Source of the DNA: Bradyrhizobium pachyrhizi
GTDB taxonomy: Bacteria > Pseudomonadota > Alphaproteobacteria > Rhizobiales > Xanthobacteraceae
Direction of reading: 5' to 3'
DNA: 38,440 bases
Assembly: GCF_001189245.1 (NCBI RefSeq)
Contig: NZ_LFIQ01000049.1
Coordinates: 65,895-104,334, forward strand
In this document: positions 1 through 8,295 of the stretch, piece after piece
Layout: each line of letters opens with the position of its first letter
Position numbering within the stretch: position 1 is the stretch's first letter
The notes under the pieces: model-generated
Told to the model about the DNA's origin: nothing
The model's input: the letters and a program-made list of their open reading frames with translations, nothing else
Databases searched by the model: none
Translations under genes and position numbers: made by a program

Positions 1-76
1 ATTTCTAATATTCCGAACTTGACCCCGCAGATGAATCGGTGTCCCAGCCCAAAATGCCGCCCTGGCGTTGACCGCT

Positions 77-1267
77 TCACGCCATGAGACGCGATGAATT
101 CCATTCCCTGCCATGGTCACCGGGCGCTTCCCAGCCCGATTCGGAGACGATCAGGGTGTCCTCGAGCTTGATGTAGCCGCGCGTTGGATGCAGCAGCGCG
201 GTCTCGATCGAGATCACCATCCCGTGTTCCAGCGGCCGATCAGCGTCATACGGCGAATAAGGCACCGGACCTGTTGCAGTCAGGCGCGGCGCTTCGTGGC
301 TGACGAGCCCAATGCCGTGTGCGGTGAAATCGAGCACGGCGCGATGCGGCGAGGCTTTGACGGCCGCCTCGCCCGCCGCGATGATGTCGCCACCCATGGC
401 GCCCGGCCGGATCGCGCGCCGGGCCACCTGCTGGATGTCCTCGACCTGTTGCAGCAACTCGCGCAGCTCGCTGTCGGGCTCACCCAGGATGCCCATGCGG
501 CTGAGGTCACCGATGTAGCCCCGGTAGTTTCCGCCGGAATCGATCGAGATCACGTCGCCTTGCTCGAGACGCTGGCTGGAAGGCGCGCGGTTATGGCTCT
601 TGCCCGCGGCAATCAGGCAGTATTCGAAGACGAGATCGCGCTCCTGCTCCTCGCGGCGCAGACGGGCGACGACGTCGCTCTTGGTCATGCCCAGTGCGCA
701 GCCCTTGAACGTGGCCATCATCGCATCGACGACCCGTTCGGAAGCCTCCCTGATCAGGTCCAGTTCGGCGGGAGATTTTACGGCACGAAGCCGTTCCAGC
801 GTGAAATGGGCCTCGCGGAACTCGACGTCGCCAAGGCCGGTGCGCAGATGATCCCTGGCATCGGCCGGCAGGAAGGCTGCCTCGATGCCGATGCGCTTGG
901 TGGAGCCCGCGAGCTTCCTCGCATGATCGATCGCAAGGCCGATCGCATCGATCGTTCCCCACGCCTCCGCTCTGACGGTCGGCGTCCATATCCGTCCGAG
1001 CTCGTGCTCGAACTTTTCCATGCGGTTGCCGATGTAGGCGGAATTTTCCGGGTGTCCTTTCTGATAGACGAACACCGGCAGATAGCGACTGGTGCCGATT
1101 GCCTCCATGACGTCGAAGAAGAAGAAGCGATATCCACCGAGCAGATACTGCACATTGTGACGCGAGGTGACGATCAGGACGTCGAGCCCCGCTTCATCCA
1201 TCAGCCGATCGAGCTTTGCAGTATCGAACGGCGCCGCCGTTGCGATCGTGTCGAAAGCGTTGTCCAT
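77..1267 (-). CDS. M24-family metallopeptidase-fold hydrolase (Xaa-Pro aminopeptidase / creatinase type)
   Basis: 396-aa protein with the two-domain creatinase/prolidase layout: an N-terminal creatinase-like domain (about 15-160) and a C-terminal pita-bread M24 domain (about 165-385). All five expected metal ligands are visible: D243 and D254 (in SIDSGG...GDLSR), H317 (AHGIG), E355 (SIETA) and E369 (KLEDT). It should therefore be an active dinuclear metal hydrolase. No signal peptide, so cytoplasmic. It is the last gene of a four-gene minus-strand operon, 18 bp after the MFS permease gene. M24 members include prolidases, aminopeptidases and creatinase-like C-N hydrolases, and the sequence does not separate these. 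The catabolic context makes a small amide or imine substrate as likely as a peptide (inference). Family certain, substrate unknown. Confidence 0.92.
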   Translation of the reverse strand: MDNAFDTIATAAPFDTAKLDRLMDEAGLDVLIVTSRHNVQYLLGGYRFFFFDVMEAIGTSRYLPVFVYQKGHPENSAYIGNRMEKFEHELGRIWTPTVRAEAWGTIDAIGLAIDHARKLAGSTKRIGIEAAFLPADARDHLRTGLGDVEFREAHFTLERLRAVKSPAELDLIREASERVVDAMMATFKGCALGMTKSDVVARLRREEQERDLVFEYCLIAAGKSHNRAPSSQRLEQGDVISIDSGGNYRGYIGDLSRMGILGEPDSELRELLQQVEDIQQVARRAIRPGAMGGDIIAAGEAAVKASPHRAVLDFTAHGIGLVSHEAPRLTATGPVPYSPYDADRPLEHGMVISIETALLHPTRGYIKLEDTLIVSESGWEAPGDHGREWNSSRLMA

Positions 1268-1285
1268 GGTATGACCTTTCGTCTT

Positions 1286-2704
1286 TCACTGTCCCGCGGC
1301 CGGTTTTGCGGCCAGCGATTTCGGTGCGGCGCTCGCGCCCGCGTTTTCGCCAAACAGAACCACCGGGCGCCCGTGCGGCTCAACGCCGAGGAACGTGAAG
1401 GCAAGGCCGATCAGGAGGCCCGCGCCGGCAAGAAAGCAGAACGCCGGCATCACCGCCGCGGCGGTCGCACTTGGATGCACGAGATTATCCGCACCGGCGA
1501 TCAATGCGAGACACAGGGGACCTACGATCTTGCCAATCCCGTTCGAGAGCTGGGCAAGGCCGACCGCGCGTCCCGACAGCTGAACCGGGAAGATTTCCGC
1601 CGGATAGGGTCCGACGTTCGAAAATCCGCCATCGAAGAACACGGCGCCGACGATCAGGAAGACCAGGAACAGCGGCACCGAGCCGGCAAAGTCGTTGTGA
1701 AAATAGGCGGCGAGCGCAAGCGACACCGCGGTGCCATATCCCATCAACTGGCCACAGGGCTTGCGGCCGATCCGATGGGCGAGGAAGGCGAAGCCGGTCC
1801 GGCCGAACACGCCGGCGAGGCTGACATAGATGAACATCTTGGCCGCATCCTGGGGCGCGACGCCAAGCAGCAGCGCCACGATCGTCGGTCCCCACAAGAA
1901 CACGCCGTAATTCGCCGTGCTGGCGCCGAACCAGATCAGGACTGTCAGCCAGAAGCGCCGCTGCTCGGCAAAGAGATCGGCAAATGTCGCCGGGCTCGCC
2001 GGCGGCAGCGCAGGCAGCACGAAGGACTCGCCACCGACCCGGTAGAGTTTCCGGATGCTCGCCTGCGCCTCGCGCACGCGGCCCTTGCTGATCAGCCAGC
2101 GCGGCGATTCCGGCATGACGATCATGGTCAGAATTCCGAGGAGGATCGGCAGGAAGCCGACTGCCGCCAATCCGCGCCAGCCAACCAGCGGCAGCAGGAA
2201 GCTCGCCGTCACCGACGCCGACAGCACGCCAAAGGCGACCGGGACGACCACGAGACTCGTGACCAACGTGCGATGGCGGGTCGGTGCGAATTCGACGATA
2301 GCAGGAACCGCCGCCGCCGCGCCGGCGGCAAGGCCGAAGCCGACGAAGAAGCGCAGGATCGCAAACGCAACCCAGCCGTCTTCCGGAATGAACGCGATCG
2401 CGCCCGAGGTCAGGCCGCAGAGCAGAACACCTGATATCGCCAGCGGCTTGCGCCCGAAACGATCCGCGAGGATGCCCGCGACGAACGCTCCCAGCATCGC
2501 TCCGATGCCGGCGCTCATCAGCATGATCGACGTCTGCCCAAACGTCAGGTGCCATTTCGGCGCCAGCACCGAGACCAGGAATCCGACCACAAAGAAATCG
2601 AAGAAATCGACCACGCCGGTGACGGCGAAGATGATGATCGATAGCCAATAGCGCGTCGTTACCGGCGCTTCGTCGAACGGCACTGCGCTCGTTTGTTCCG
2701 CCAT
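1286..2704 (-). CDS. MFS transporter (sugar/aromatic acid symporter type)
   Basis: 472-aa inner-membrane carrier with about 12 hydrophobic segments. Family signatures are the loop 2-3 motif DRFGRK (81-86) and PESPRWL (198-204) after TM6, both typical of the SP/AAHS branches of the major facilitator superfamily. An acidic/aromatic first helix (VVDFFDFFVVGF) resembles AAHS aromatic acid:H+ symporters. The gene lies 18 bp after the alpha/beta hydrolase stop and 18 bp before the M24 gene, so it is very likely co-transcribed and imports the substrate degraded by the monooxygenase and hydrolase of the same operon (inference). The exact substrate cannot be read from sequence. Confidence 0.92.
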   Translation of the reverse strand: MAEQTSAVPFDEAPVTTRYWLSIIIFAVTGVVDFFDFFVVGFLVSVLAPKWHLTFGQTSIMLMSAGIGAMLGAFVAGILADRFGRKPLAISGVLLCGLTSGAIAFIPEDGWVAFAILRFFVGFGLAAGAAAAVPAIVEFAPTRHRTLVTSLVVVPVAFGVLSASVTASFLLPLVGWRGLAAVGFLPILLGILTMIVMPESPRWLISKGRVREAQASIRKLYRVGGESFVLPALPPASPATFADLFAEQRRFWLTVLIWFGASTANYGVFLWGPTIVALLLGVAPQDAAKMFIYVSLAGVFGRTGFAFLAHRIGRKPCGQLMGYGTAVSLALAAYFHNDFAGSVPLFLVFLIVGAVFFDGGFSNVGPYPAEIFPVQLSGRAVGLAQLSNGIGKIVGPLCLALIAGADNLVHPSATAAAVMPAFCFLAGAGLLIGLAFTFLGVEPHGRPVVLFGENAGASAAPKSLAAKPAAGQ

Positions 2705-2722
2705 GGTCTCCCCCTGTTGTTG

Positions 2723-3514
2723 TCAAGCCGCCTTCTTGTTTGAATTCAGAAATGCCGTCACCGCCTCCGCCACACGTTCGGTGGCCTGGATCGACGCGAC
2801 ATGGCCGACGCCTGCGATGATCTTCGTCTCGACGCGCGCAAGATCGCGGGCGAGCGCAAATGTTTCCGCGTTCGGGATCAGCCGGTCATCACCGCCCGCC
2901 AGCAAGAGCGTCGGGCGATCAAAGCCGGTCAGATCGGAGGCGACAGGCTGCGCAAGCAAGGCGCCGCGGCGCGCCTTCTGGCCCTCGTCGCGGCTGGAGC
3001 CGCGGAAGATCTCGATCAGCTCAGGCCGCGTGCGCAGGTATGCTGGCGGGAAGAAGAACTCGGCAATCTTCGACGCATTGGCGATGGTATCCGCGCGCCA
3101 GGAAGCGAGCTTGCGGAAGGCATCCGCATTGACGTCGAGCGGGCTTCTGTTGACCTTCCAGGTGCTGCTCAGGATCAGGCGGTCGATGCGGTCGGGATGA
3201 CGGGCCGCCAGCACCTGCGCGATCTGCCCACCCAGCGAGGTTCCGAAGACATGGGCACGATCGTAACCGAGCCCTCCGATCAAGGCCGCGGTGTCGTCGG
3301 CCAAATCGGCCAGCGAATAGGATGACGGAGGGTTTCGGGTGGCACCGGAGTCGCGCTGGTCATAGGCGATCACCGTGAAGTTCTCCGCAAGGACAGGCGC
3401 AAGGCCGTCAAACATCGCATGATCAGCCTCGCCGCCATGCAACAGGACGATCGGATCGCCGCGCCCGGTTTTCTCAAACGCCGTGACGACGCCGTTGGAT
3501 TCGAACGATTGCAT
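2723..3514 (-). CDS. Alpha/beta hydrolase (enol-lactonase / ring-cleavage-product hydrolase-like)
   Basis: 263-aa alpha/beta-hydrolase fold enzyme. Visible elements are the oxyanion HGG (26-28), the nucleophile elbow GTSLGG with S93, an acid residue in GGDDRLIP (D209/D210) and the catalytic His in GVGHVAS (H238). The open frame runs further upstream into the monooxygenase gene. The ATG at 3514 is chosen because it lies 11 bp past the monooxygenase stop and gives the normal family length. Such enzymes hydrolyse C-C bonds of meta-cleavage products, enol-lactones or esters in aromatic catabolism. Position directly after a ring hydroxylase supports a role of that kind (inference). Substrate unknown. 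Confidence 0.88.
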   Translation of the reverse strand: MQSFESNGVVTAFEKTGRGDPIVLLHGGEADHAMFDGLAPVLAENFTVIAYDQRDSGATRNPPSSYSLADLADDTAALIGGLGYDRAHVFGTSLGGQIAQVLAARHPDRIDRLILSSTWKVNRSPLDVNADAFRKLASWRADTIANASKIAEFFFPPAYLRTRPELIEIFRGSSRDEGQKARRGALLAQPVASDLTGFDRPTLLLAGGDDRLIPNAETFALARDLARVETKIIAGVGHVASIQATERVAEAVTAFLNSNKKAA

Positions 3515-3525
3515 CGGGGTCCCCG

Positions 3526-5145
3526 CTAATGCAGCAGCGTTGAAAGCGCGCCGGCCAATTCCTTCGCAGGATCCGATGGCAGCCACGGCATCCGCCACGC
3601 CACATGTCCATCGGGGCGCACCAACACGGCGCCGCGCATGCCGAGCTGGAATCCATCCGCCGGATCGGCTGAGGGCAACTGCTTCAGCGACAACGGCAAG
3701 GCGGTCTTCTCGGATACCTGTTTTCCCGCTTCCAGCCACTCACTGCCGAGTGGGCCCGCGACGACGGTGAACTGCTTGTCGAACCAGTCGAGCGTCGATT
3801 TCTTGCGCGAAGGCTCCAGCCACATGTGCGGAAATCGCGCGCCGGGACGATCCGTCGGCGTGTAGTAGCGGGAGTTCAAGGCCTTCGCGACGGTGCCATC
3901 GGGGATCACCGCGCCCTCCTCGTAATTGTGGCCGAGGTTCTGCCCGATGCTGTGCAGGTGATTGTCCATGTCGTTGATCCAGAACCTGATCCGGTCCGGA
4001 TTGCGCGATCGCACGGCATCATCGGTCAGCCCGAATCTCAGCCGATTGCCGTAGCTGAAATTGGCATTGGATTGCGCGATCGGACGTCGCTCGCTGGAAT
4101 AGCTCTCGAGCAGCTTTTCGTCCGCAAGGCCCTTCAGCACGAAGGCCAGCTTCCACGCGAGGTTATGCGCGTCCTGAACGCCGGAGTTCAGGCCGAATCC
4201 GCCGGTCGGCGGAAAACGGTGCGCGCAGTCGCCGACCAGAAACACCCGGCCCTTTCGAAAGGTCTCGGCCACCTGCATGCTGACGCGCCAGATCGAGCGG
4301 TTCAAAAGCGTGACATCGAGATCGGGAATGCCGACATGGCCGCGCGCGATCTCGATGAACTCCTGGTCGGTCCAAGGCCGCTCGCGATCGTCCTTGGTCA
4401 GGCCGATTTGCGTCACCGTCAGCCAGCGATCGCGGCCATTGGTGTTCAGGATACCGGCGCGCGGCAGATCGGGCCTGTCCGGGACGATGATGAAACCGGC
4501 GGCCTCGCGCGCGATCGGCAGCCGCGACAGATCGGCACGCCAATACTCGTTCGACATCACCGCCAGCGTCGAGGGCCCAACCATCTCGATCCCCGCGCTG
4601 CGCCGCGTCTGGCTGCCCGCGCCATCGGCCGCGATCAAATATGTCGCCGTCCACTGCGTCACTTCGCCGGTCTTTTCGCAACGTGTCGTGACGTTGACGC
4701 CGCTGTTGGTCTCCTCGAACGATTCACAGGCCGTGTTGAACAGGACTGTGGCGTGCCTGGACTTTTCGACCACCCGCAGGATTTCCTCCTCGACGGCGTC
4801 CTGGGCGACCAGGCTCTTCCAGGCGGGGGTATGACCGACATTCGGTTCGGGGCGGGTGCGGCCGAACTCGTGGCCCGCGATGCTGTCGAGGAACACGAAC
4901 ATGTCGGAATTGTCCTGCAGGCCGCGGTCGCGGATCGCCTGCTCGATCCCCCACTGCCGGAAGATCTCCATGGTGCGGACCCAGCAGCCGCGCGACTTCG
5001 GATGATCCGTCGTCGTCGGGCTCTTCTCGACCACCACGCAGTCGATGCCGAAGCGATCGAGCAGCAGCGACATCGCAAGGCCGACCGGCCCGCCGCCGGC
5101 GATGAATATGGACGTCTGGCGTGCCTCATCGGTGGCGATGCCCAT
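3526..5145 (-). CDS. FAD-dependent aromatic monooxygenase (PheA/TfdB/MhpA-type)
   Basis: 539-aa group A flavoprotein hydroxylase. It shows the N-terminal dinucleotide-binding motif IAGGGPVG (15-22), the FAD/NAD(P)H motif with DG (AADGAGS, 172-178), the FAD ribityl motif GDCAHRFPP (305-313) followed by the GLNSGVQDAHNLAWKL helix, and a C-terminal thioredoxin-like region (about 420-539) as in phenol hydroxylases. These enzymes hydroxylate an activated aromatic ring using NAD(P)H and O2 in the cytoplasm. The start at 5145 is preceded by a purine-rich GGAGGAGAGACGAGG ribosome site. First gene of the operon that continues with hydrolase, permease and M24 hydrolase; it diverges from the LysR gene, which is probably its regulator. 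Substrate not assigned. Confidence 0.92.
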   Translation of the reverse strand: MGIATDEARQTSIFIAGGGPVGLAMSLLLDRFGIDCVVVEKSPTTTDHPKSRGCWVRTMEIFRQWGIEQAIRDRGLQDNSDMFVFLDSIAGHEFGRTRPEPNVGHTPAWKSLVAQDAVEEEILRVVEKSRHATVLFNTACESFEETNSGVNVTTRCEKTGEVTQWTATYLIAADGAGSQTRRSAGIEMVGPSTLAVMSNEYWRADLSRLPIAREAAGFIIVPDRPDLPRAGILNTNGRDRWLTVTQIGLTKDDRERPWTDQEFIEIARGHVGIPDLDVTLLNRSIWRVSMQVAETFRKGRVFLVGDCAHRFPPTGGFGLNSGVQDAHNLAWKLAFVLKGLADEKLLESYSSERRPIAQSNANFSYGNRLRFGLTDDAVRSRNPDRIRFWINDMDNHLHSIGQNLGHNYEEGAVIPDGTVAKALNSRYYTPTDRPGARFPHMWLEPSRKKSTLDWFDKQFTVVAGPLGSEWLEAGKQVSEKTALPLSLKQLPSADPADGFQLGMRGAVLVRPDGHVAWRMPWLPSDPAKELAGALSTLLH

Positions 5146-5191
5146 CCTCGTCTCTCCTCCGTTTGATCGTTGCGAGGAGACTGCTCCTTTT

Positions 5192-5245
5192 TTGGTATCT
5201 CACAAGAATATGTTTGATATGGTATCCATCTCGATTTGAGATGGA
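5192..5245. promoter_or_regulatory. Divergent control region with LysR-type box (T-N11-A)
   Basis: In the 111-bp gap between the monooxygenase and LysR starts, an 8-bp inverted repeat (TCCATCTC 5225-5232, GAGATGGA 5238-5245) surrounds a 5-bp centre. Its core ATCTC-N5-GAGAT is a textbook T-N11-A LysR-type site. A weaker repeat GATA-TGG-TATC lies just upstream (5216-5226). A possible plus-strand promoter for the LysR gene is TTGGTA (5192-5197) with 17-bp spacing to TGATAT (5215-5220). The location between divergent regulator and target genes fits classical LysR autoregulation and activation (inference). Confidence 0.6.
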
Positions 5246-5256
5246 GTGTGCCCGCC

Positions 5257-6153
5257 ATGGACCTGCGGCAGATCCGCTATTTCGTCGCCGTCGCCGAGCG
5301 GGGCGGCTTTGCCGCTGCAGCGAGCACGCTGAACGTCGCCCAGTCGGCACTCAGCCGCCACGTCAAGGAACTCGAGGACGAATTGGGCGGCGCCTTGCTC
5401 GAACGCGGCGCGCGCGGGGTCTCGGTCACGGAATCCGGCAAGGTGCTGCTCGCGCGCGGACGCTGGCTGCTCGGCACAATCGACGACATCAAGGCCGAGG
5501 TGCGCACGGAAAATCGCGAGCCCAGCGGAACGGTGCGGATCGGCGCGCCGCCGAGCCTCGGCGATATCCTCTACCCGCCGCTGGCCCAGACCTTCGTGAA
5601 GCAATTTCCACGCGTGCGACTCGAACTGAGCGAGGGCCTGACGGAAAGCGCATCCGAACGCCTACTACGCGGTGAACTCGATCTGGCGATCGTGACGACG
5701 CCATCCCCCAACGATCACCTCGACTACGAACTGCTGGTCATCGAGCAGGTGTTCCTGATCGGGCCGTCGCGCGACCCGCTGCTGAAGCGCGGCCGGCTGA
5801 CCCGCAAGGAATTCGACGCCCTGCCATCCGCGGTGGCCCCGCTCAGCCGCAACCCGTTCCCGTCGACCATGCTCTGCGCGGTGCGGGTCGATAACAGCAC
5901 ACCGATGAAGCGCATGGTGGCATCTGGCCTCGGCTACGCGCTGCTACCATTCTCCGGCATTCACCAGGAGGTGGCTGCCGGCGTGCTGTCGGCGGCGCTG
6001 TTGCCGTGGATGCGCGCCGAGCGCGTGCTGGCGCTGCCGCGCGGACGGCCCGTGAGCCGGGCCACGCGTGAAGCGATTGCCGCGCTGAAGAAGATCTGCC
6101 GCGCCCTGATCGACGAGGGAATCATCCTGACCTCGCCGGCGCGCAAGAGCTGA
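5257..6153 (+). CDS. LysR-family transcriptional regulator
   Basis: 298-aa LTTR: an N-terminal winged helix-turn-helix (about 1-60, MDLRQIRYFVAVAE then the recognition part NVAQSALSRHVKELE) and a C-terminal periplasmic-binding-protein-like effector domain (about 90-290). A TTG seven codons upstream (5236) is also open, but it lies inside the inverted repeat, and MDLRQ is the usual LTTR beginning. The ATG at 5257 is therefore preferred. It is divergent from the monooxygenase operon and most likely regulates it in response to its substrate. The downstream dioxygenase operon has its own MarR regulator. Confidence 0.93.
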   Translation: MDLRQIRYFVAVAERGGFAAAASTLNVAQSALSRHVKELEDELGGALLERGARGVSVTESGKVLLARGRWLLGTIDDIKAEVRTENREPSGTVRIGAPPSLGDILYPPLAQTFVKQFPRVRLELSEGLTESASERLLRGELDLAIVTTPSPNDHLDYELLVIEQVFLIGPSRDPLLKRGRLTRKEFDALPSAVAPLSRNPFPSTMLCAVRVDNSTPMKRMVASGLGYALLPFSGIHQEVAAGVLSAALLPWMRAERVLALPRGRPVSRATREAIAALKKICRALIDEGIILTSPARKS

Positions 6154-6255
6154 ACCCGCCGCTCCACGCAAGCGGTCTGCTCATTCCTCCCTGTAGCCCG
6201 ACGCACGGGCCGTATCCGTTGCGTCCGGCTCCAGGTTCCGATCGACCAATCCGTC

Positions 6256-6284
6256 TTGACCATAGTTGTCATGACAACTATAGA
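6256..6284 (+). promoter_or_regulatory. Sigma70-like promoter with 20-bp palindromic operator in the spacer
   Basis: TTGACC (6256-6261) and TATAGA (6279-6284) are separated by exactly 17 bp. The spacer plus the first three bases of the -10 is the perfect 20-bp palindrome ATAGTTGTCATGACAACTAT (6262-6281). A dimeric repressor bound here would cover both promoter elements. The MarR-family gene at the end of the downstream operon is the obvious candidate (inference). Transcription would start near 6291, about 108 nt before the oxygenase start codon. Confidence 0.75.
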
Positions 6285-6317
6285 GTCATTCCAAGATTGG
6301 CGATCAAGCCGGCTGTT

Positions 6318-6375
6318 CCCGCCGTGAAAAGACGCGAGCCGTGACGCGGCTCTGCGGGCGACTTTTCACGGCCGG
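6318..6375 (+). other. Nested hairpin in the 5' leader of the dioxygenase operon
   Basis: Outer perfect 11-bp arms GCCGTGAAAAG (6321-6331) and CTTTTCACGGC (6362-6372) extend by CC/GG beyond one mismatch. They enclose an inner 6-bp hairpin GAGCCG (6336-6341) / CGGCTC (6347-6352) with a 5-nt loop. The structure ends about 13 nt before the ribosome-binding site GGGAGGA (6388-6394). There is no downstream T-run, so it is not a classical terminator. It may be an mRNA stability or processing element, or a second operator. Confidence 0.6.
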
Positions 6376-6398
6376 CGGTTAGTCGAAGGGAGGACGTT

Positions 6399-7772
6399 AT
6401 GAACGCTGCTTCGCAGATCCATGCGGCAAGGCTGAGCGAGATTTCCCGGCTCATCGATGACCGCCCCGGCGAACGCATCTTTGAAGTCGATCGCCGGATC
6501 TTCACCGATCCGGCCGTGTTCGACGCCGAGCTGCGATATATCTTCGAGGCCACGTGGAATTTCATCGGCCTGGAATCTCAGGTCGCCCGGCCCAACGACT
6601 TCGTCACCACCCATATCGGCCGGCATCCCATTCTGGTGATGCGGAGCGCTGAGGGAAAAGTCGGCGCCTTCCTCAACACCTGCCGGCATCGCGGAACGAT
6701 CGTCTGTCCGTTCAAGCAGGGCCGGCAGAAATTCCATGTCTGCCGCTATCACGGCTGGGCCTACGATTCGGGCGGGCGCAACATCTCCGTGACGGAGGAA
6801 GCGAGCGGACAGTATCCGCCGTCCTTCTCGAACAGCAATCACGACCTTCTTCCGGTCGCGCGGCTGGGTTCGTATCGCGGATTCCTGTTCGCGAGCCTCT
6901 CGGCCGACGTTCCACCGCTGGAAGAATTTCTCGGCGACACCCGCGCGTTCCTCGACCTCATCATCGATCAGAGCGACAGCGGTGAGGTCGAATTCGTGCC
7001 GGGCGCCAGCACCTACACGTTCGATGGAAACTGGAAGCTGCAGTTCGAGAACGGTCTCGATTACTATCACTTCGCGACCACGCACAGCTCCTACGTCGAT
7101 ATCCTGAAGAAGCGCAATGCAAGCGCCGGACCGGATGCCGGATTCACTGCGGAGCCGGAAGGCGAGCAGGAAGGGCAAGGCAGCTTCAGCTTCGATTACG
7201 GTCACGCCGTCAACTGGTCGATCAAGCGCACGCAGCTCTATGGCCGGCCGCTCGGCATGGATCCGGCGCGTCTCGATGCCGTGCGGCAGCGCGTCGGCAG
7301 CACCCGTGCCAAATGGATGCTGCGCCAGCGCAACCTCACGATTTTTCCGAACCTGCAGGTCATCGACATCCTGTCGGCGCAGGTGCGAACCTGGCGGCCG
7401 CTGGCACCCGACAAGACCGAGATGGTGTCGCATTGCCTTGCTCCGGTCGGCGAAAGCGCCGCGGCGCGCACGCTTCGTATTCGCAACTACGAAGACTTCT
7501 TCAATGCCTCCGGGCTGGCAAGCTCGGACGACAACGTCATGTATGAGTTCTGCCAGACCGGCTACGACGCGACAACCGCCGCGCCCACGCAAGGTTATCT
7601 GCGCGGCGTCGCGGAAGTCGGCCATGGCGAGAGCGCGCACACGCGCGAACTCGGCATCACCCCAACCGAATGGTCGTTCGGCCCCGCCAGCTTCGGCGGC
7701 GAGACGAATTTCCATCCCGGGTATCGCGAGTGGCGCAGGCTGTTGCAGCACGCCGCCGGGGAGACGGCGTGA
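6399..7772 (+). CDS. Rieske aromatic ring-hydroxylating oxygenase, alpha (large) subunit
   Basis: 457-aa catalytic subunit. The Rieske [2Fe-2S] ligands are visible as C95-x-H97 (NTCRHRG) and C115-x2-H118 (CRYHGW). The mononuclear iron site is D221-x2-H224-x4-H229 (GLDYYHFATTH), with a likely carboxylate ligand in SSDDN (D377/D378). Overall similarity by eye is closest to the benzoate/anthranilate dioxygenase group (BenA/AntA/AndAc): the stretches around ESYRG-like SYRGFLF, STYTFDGNWKLQ and ENG are shared. It dihydroxylates an aromatic carboxylate or related ring with O2 and electrons from the ferredoxin encoded two genes on. Start ATG has a strong GGGAGGA site; the stop TGA overlaps the beta start by one base. 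Substrate not assigned. Confidence 0.93.
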   Translation: MNAASQIHAARLSEISRLIDDRPGERIFEVDRRIFTDPAVFDAELRYIFEATWNFIGLESQVARPNDFVTTHIGRHPILVMRSAEGKVGAFLNTCRHRGTIVCPFKQGRQKFHVCRYHGWAYDSGGRNISVTEEASGQYPPSFSNSNHDLLPVARLGSYRGFLFASLSADVPPLEEFLGDTRAFLDLIIDQSDSGEVEFVPGASTYTFDGNWKLQFENGLDYYHFATTHSSYVDILKKRNASAGPDAGFTAEPEGEQEGQGSFSFDYGHAVNWSIKRTQLYGRPLGMDPARLDAVRQRVGSTRAKWMLRQRNLTIFPNLQVIDILSAQVRTWRPLAPDKTEMVSHCLAPVGESAAARTLRIRNYEDFFNASGLASSDDNVMYEFCQTGYDATTAAPTQGYLRGVAEVGHGESAHTRELGITPTEWSFGPASFGGETNFHPGYREWRRLLQHAAGETA

Positions 7773-8287
7773 TGGCGGCCGACGCAATCAGGGAAGCCGA
7801 TGCGCGCGCGGTCGCAGCCGCGGTCATCTTTCGCGAGGCGCGCCTGCTCGACGCCGGCGAATGGGCCGACTGGGTCGCGATGTACAGCGAGGATGCCGTC
7901 TATTGGGTGCCGGCATGGCTCGACGAGTACACCACCACCAACGATCCCGACACGCAGGTCTCGTTGCTCTACCACGATGCGCGGCGCGGGCTGGAAGAGC
8001 GGATCGCACGCATCGAGTCGCGCAAATCGATCACCGCGCTGCCGCTGCCGCGCACCGTGCACCAGATCTCGAACCTGGAAGCGTCGGAAACCGGCGCTGA
8101 ACAGATCACCTGCCATTCGGTGTTCTCGGTCCACGTCTACGACCCGCGCGTGGCCAAGGAGCATCTGCGGCACGGGCGCTATGAGCACACGCTGCGGCGT
8201 GACGGCGAGACCTGGAAGATCGCGCGCAAGGTCATCACGCTGGTCAACGACCGCGTCCCGACCGTGCTCGATTTCTACAGCATTTGA
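7772..8287 (+). CDS. Aromatic ring-hydroxylating dioxygenase, beta (small) subunit
   Basis: 171-aa protein of the SnoaL/NTF2-like dioxygenase beta family, recognised from LLDAGEWADWVAMYSEDAVYW near the N-terminus, a DPDTQVSLLYHDARR segment and the C-terminal beta-strand ending VLDFYSI. These subunits form the structural part of the alpha3beta3 oxygenase. The ATG at 7772 overlaps the alpha stop (TGATG), indicating translational coupling. The frame is open further upstream, but only inside the alpha gene. The length matches the family. Confidence 0.92.
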   Translation: MAADAIREADARAVAAAVIFREARLLDAGEWADWVAMYSEDAVYWVPAWLDEYTTTNDPDTQVSLLYHDARRGLEERIARIESRKSITALPLPRTVHQISNLEASETGAEQITCHSVFSVHVYDPRVAKEHLRHGRYEHTLRRDGETWKIARKVITLVNDRVPTVLDFYSI

Positions 8288-8295
8288 GAGGGCAC

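Noticed and set aside
113..2434. 773-codon open frame on the plus strand opposite the M24 and MFS genes
   Set aside because: Arg/Asp/Gln/His-rich translation typical of antisense frames in GC-rich DNA; the minus-strand genes have intact motifs.
6366..7787. 473-codon minus-strand frame opposite the dioxygenase alpha gene
   Set aside because: No family features; the plus strand encodes an oxygenase with all iron ligands.
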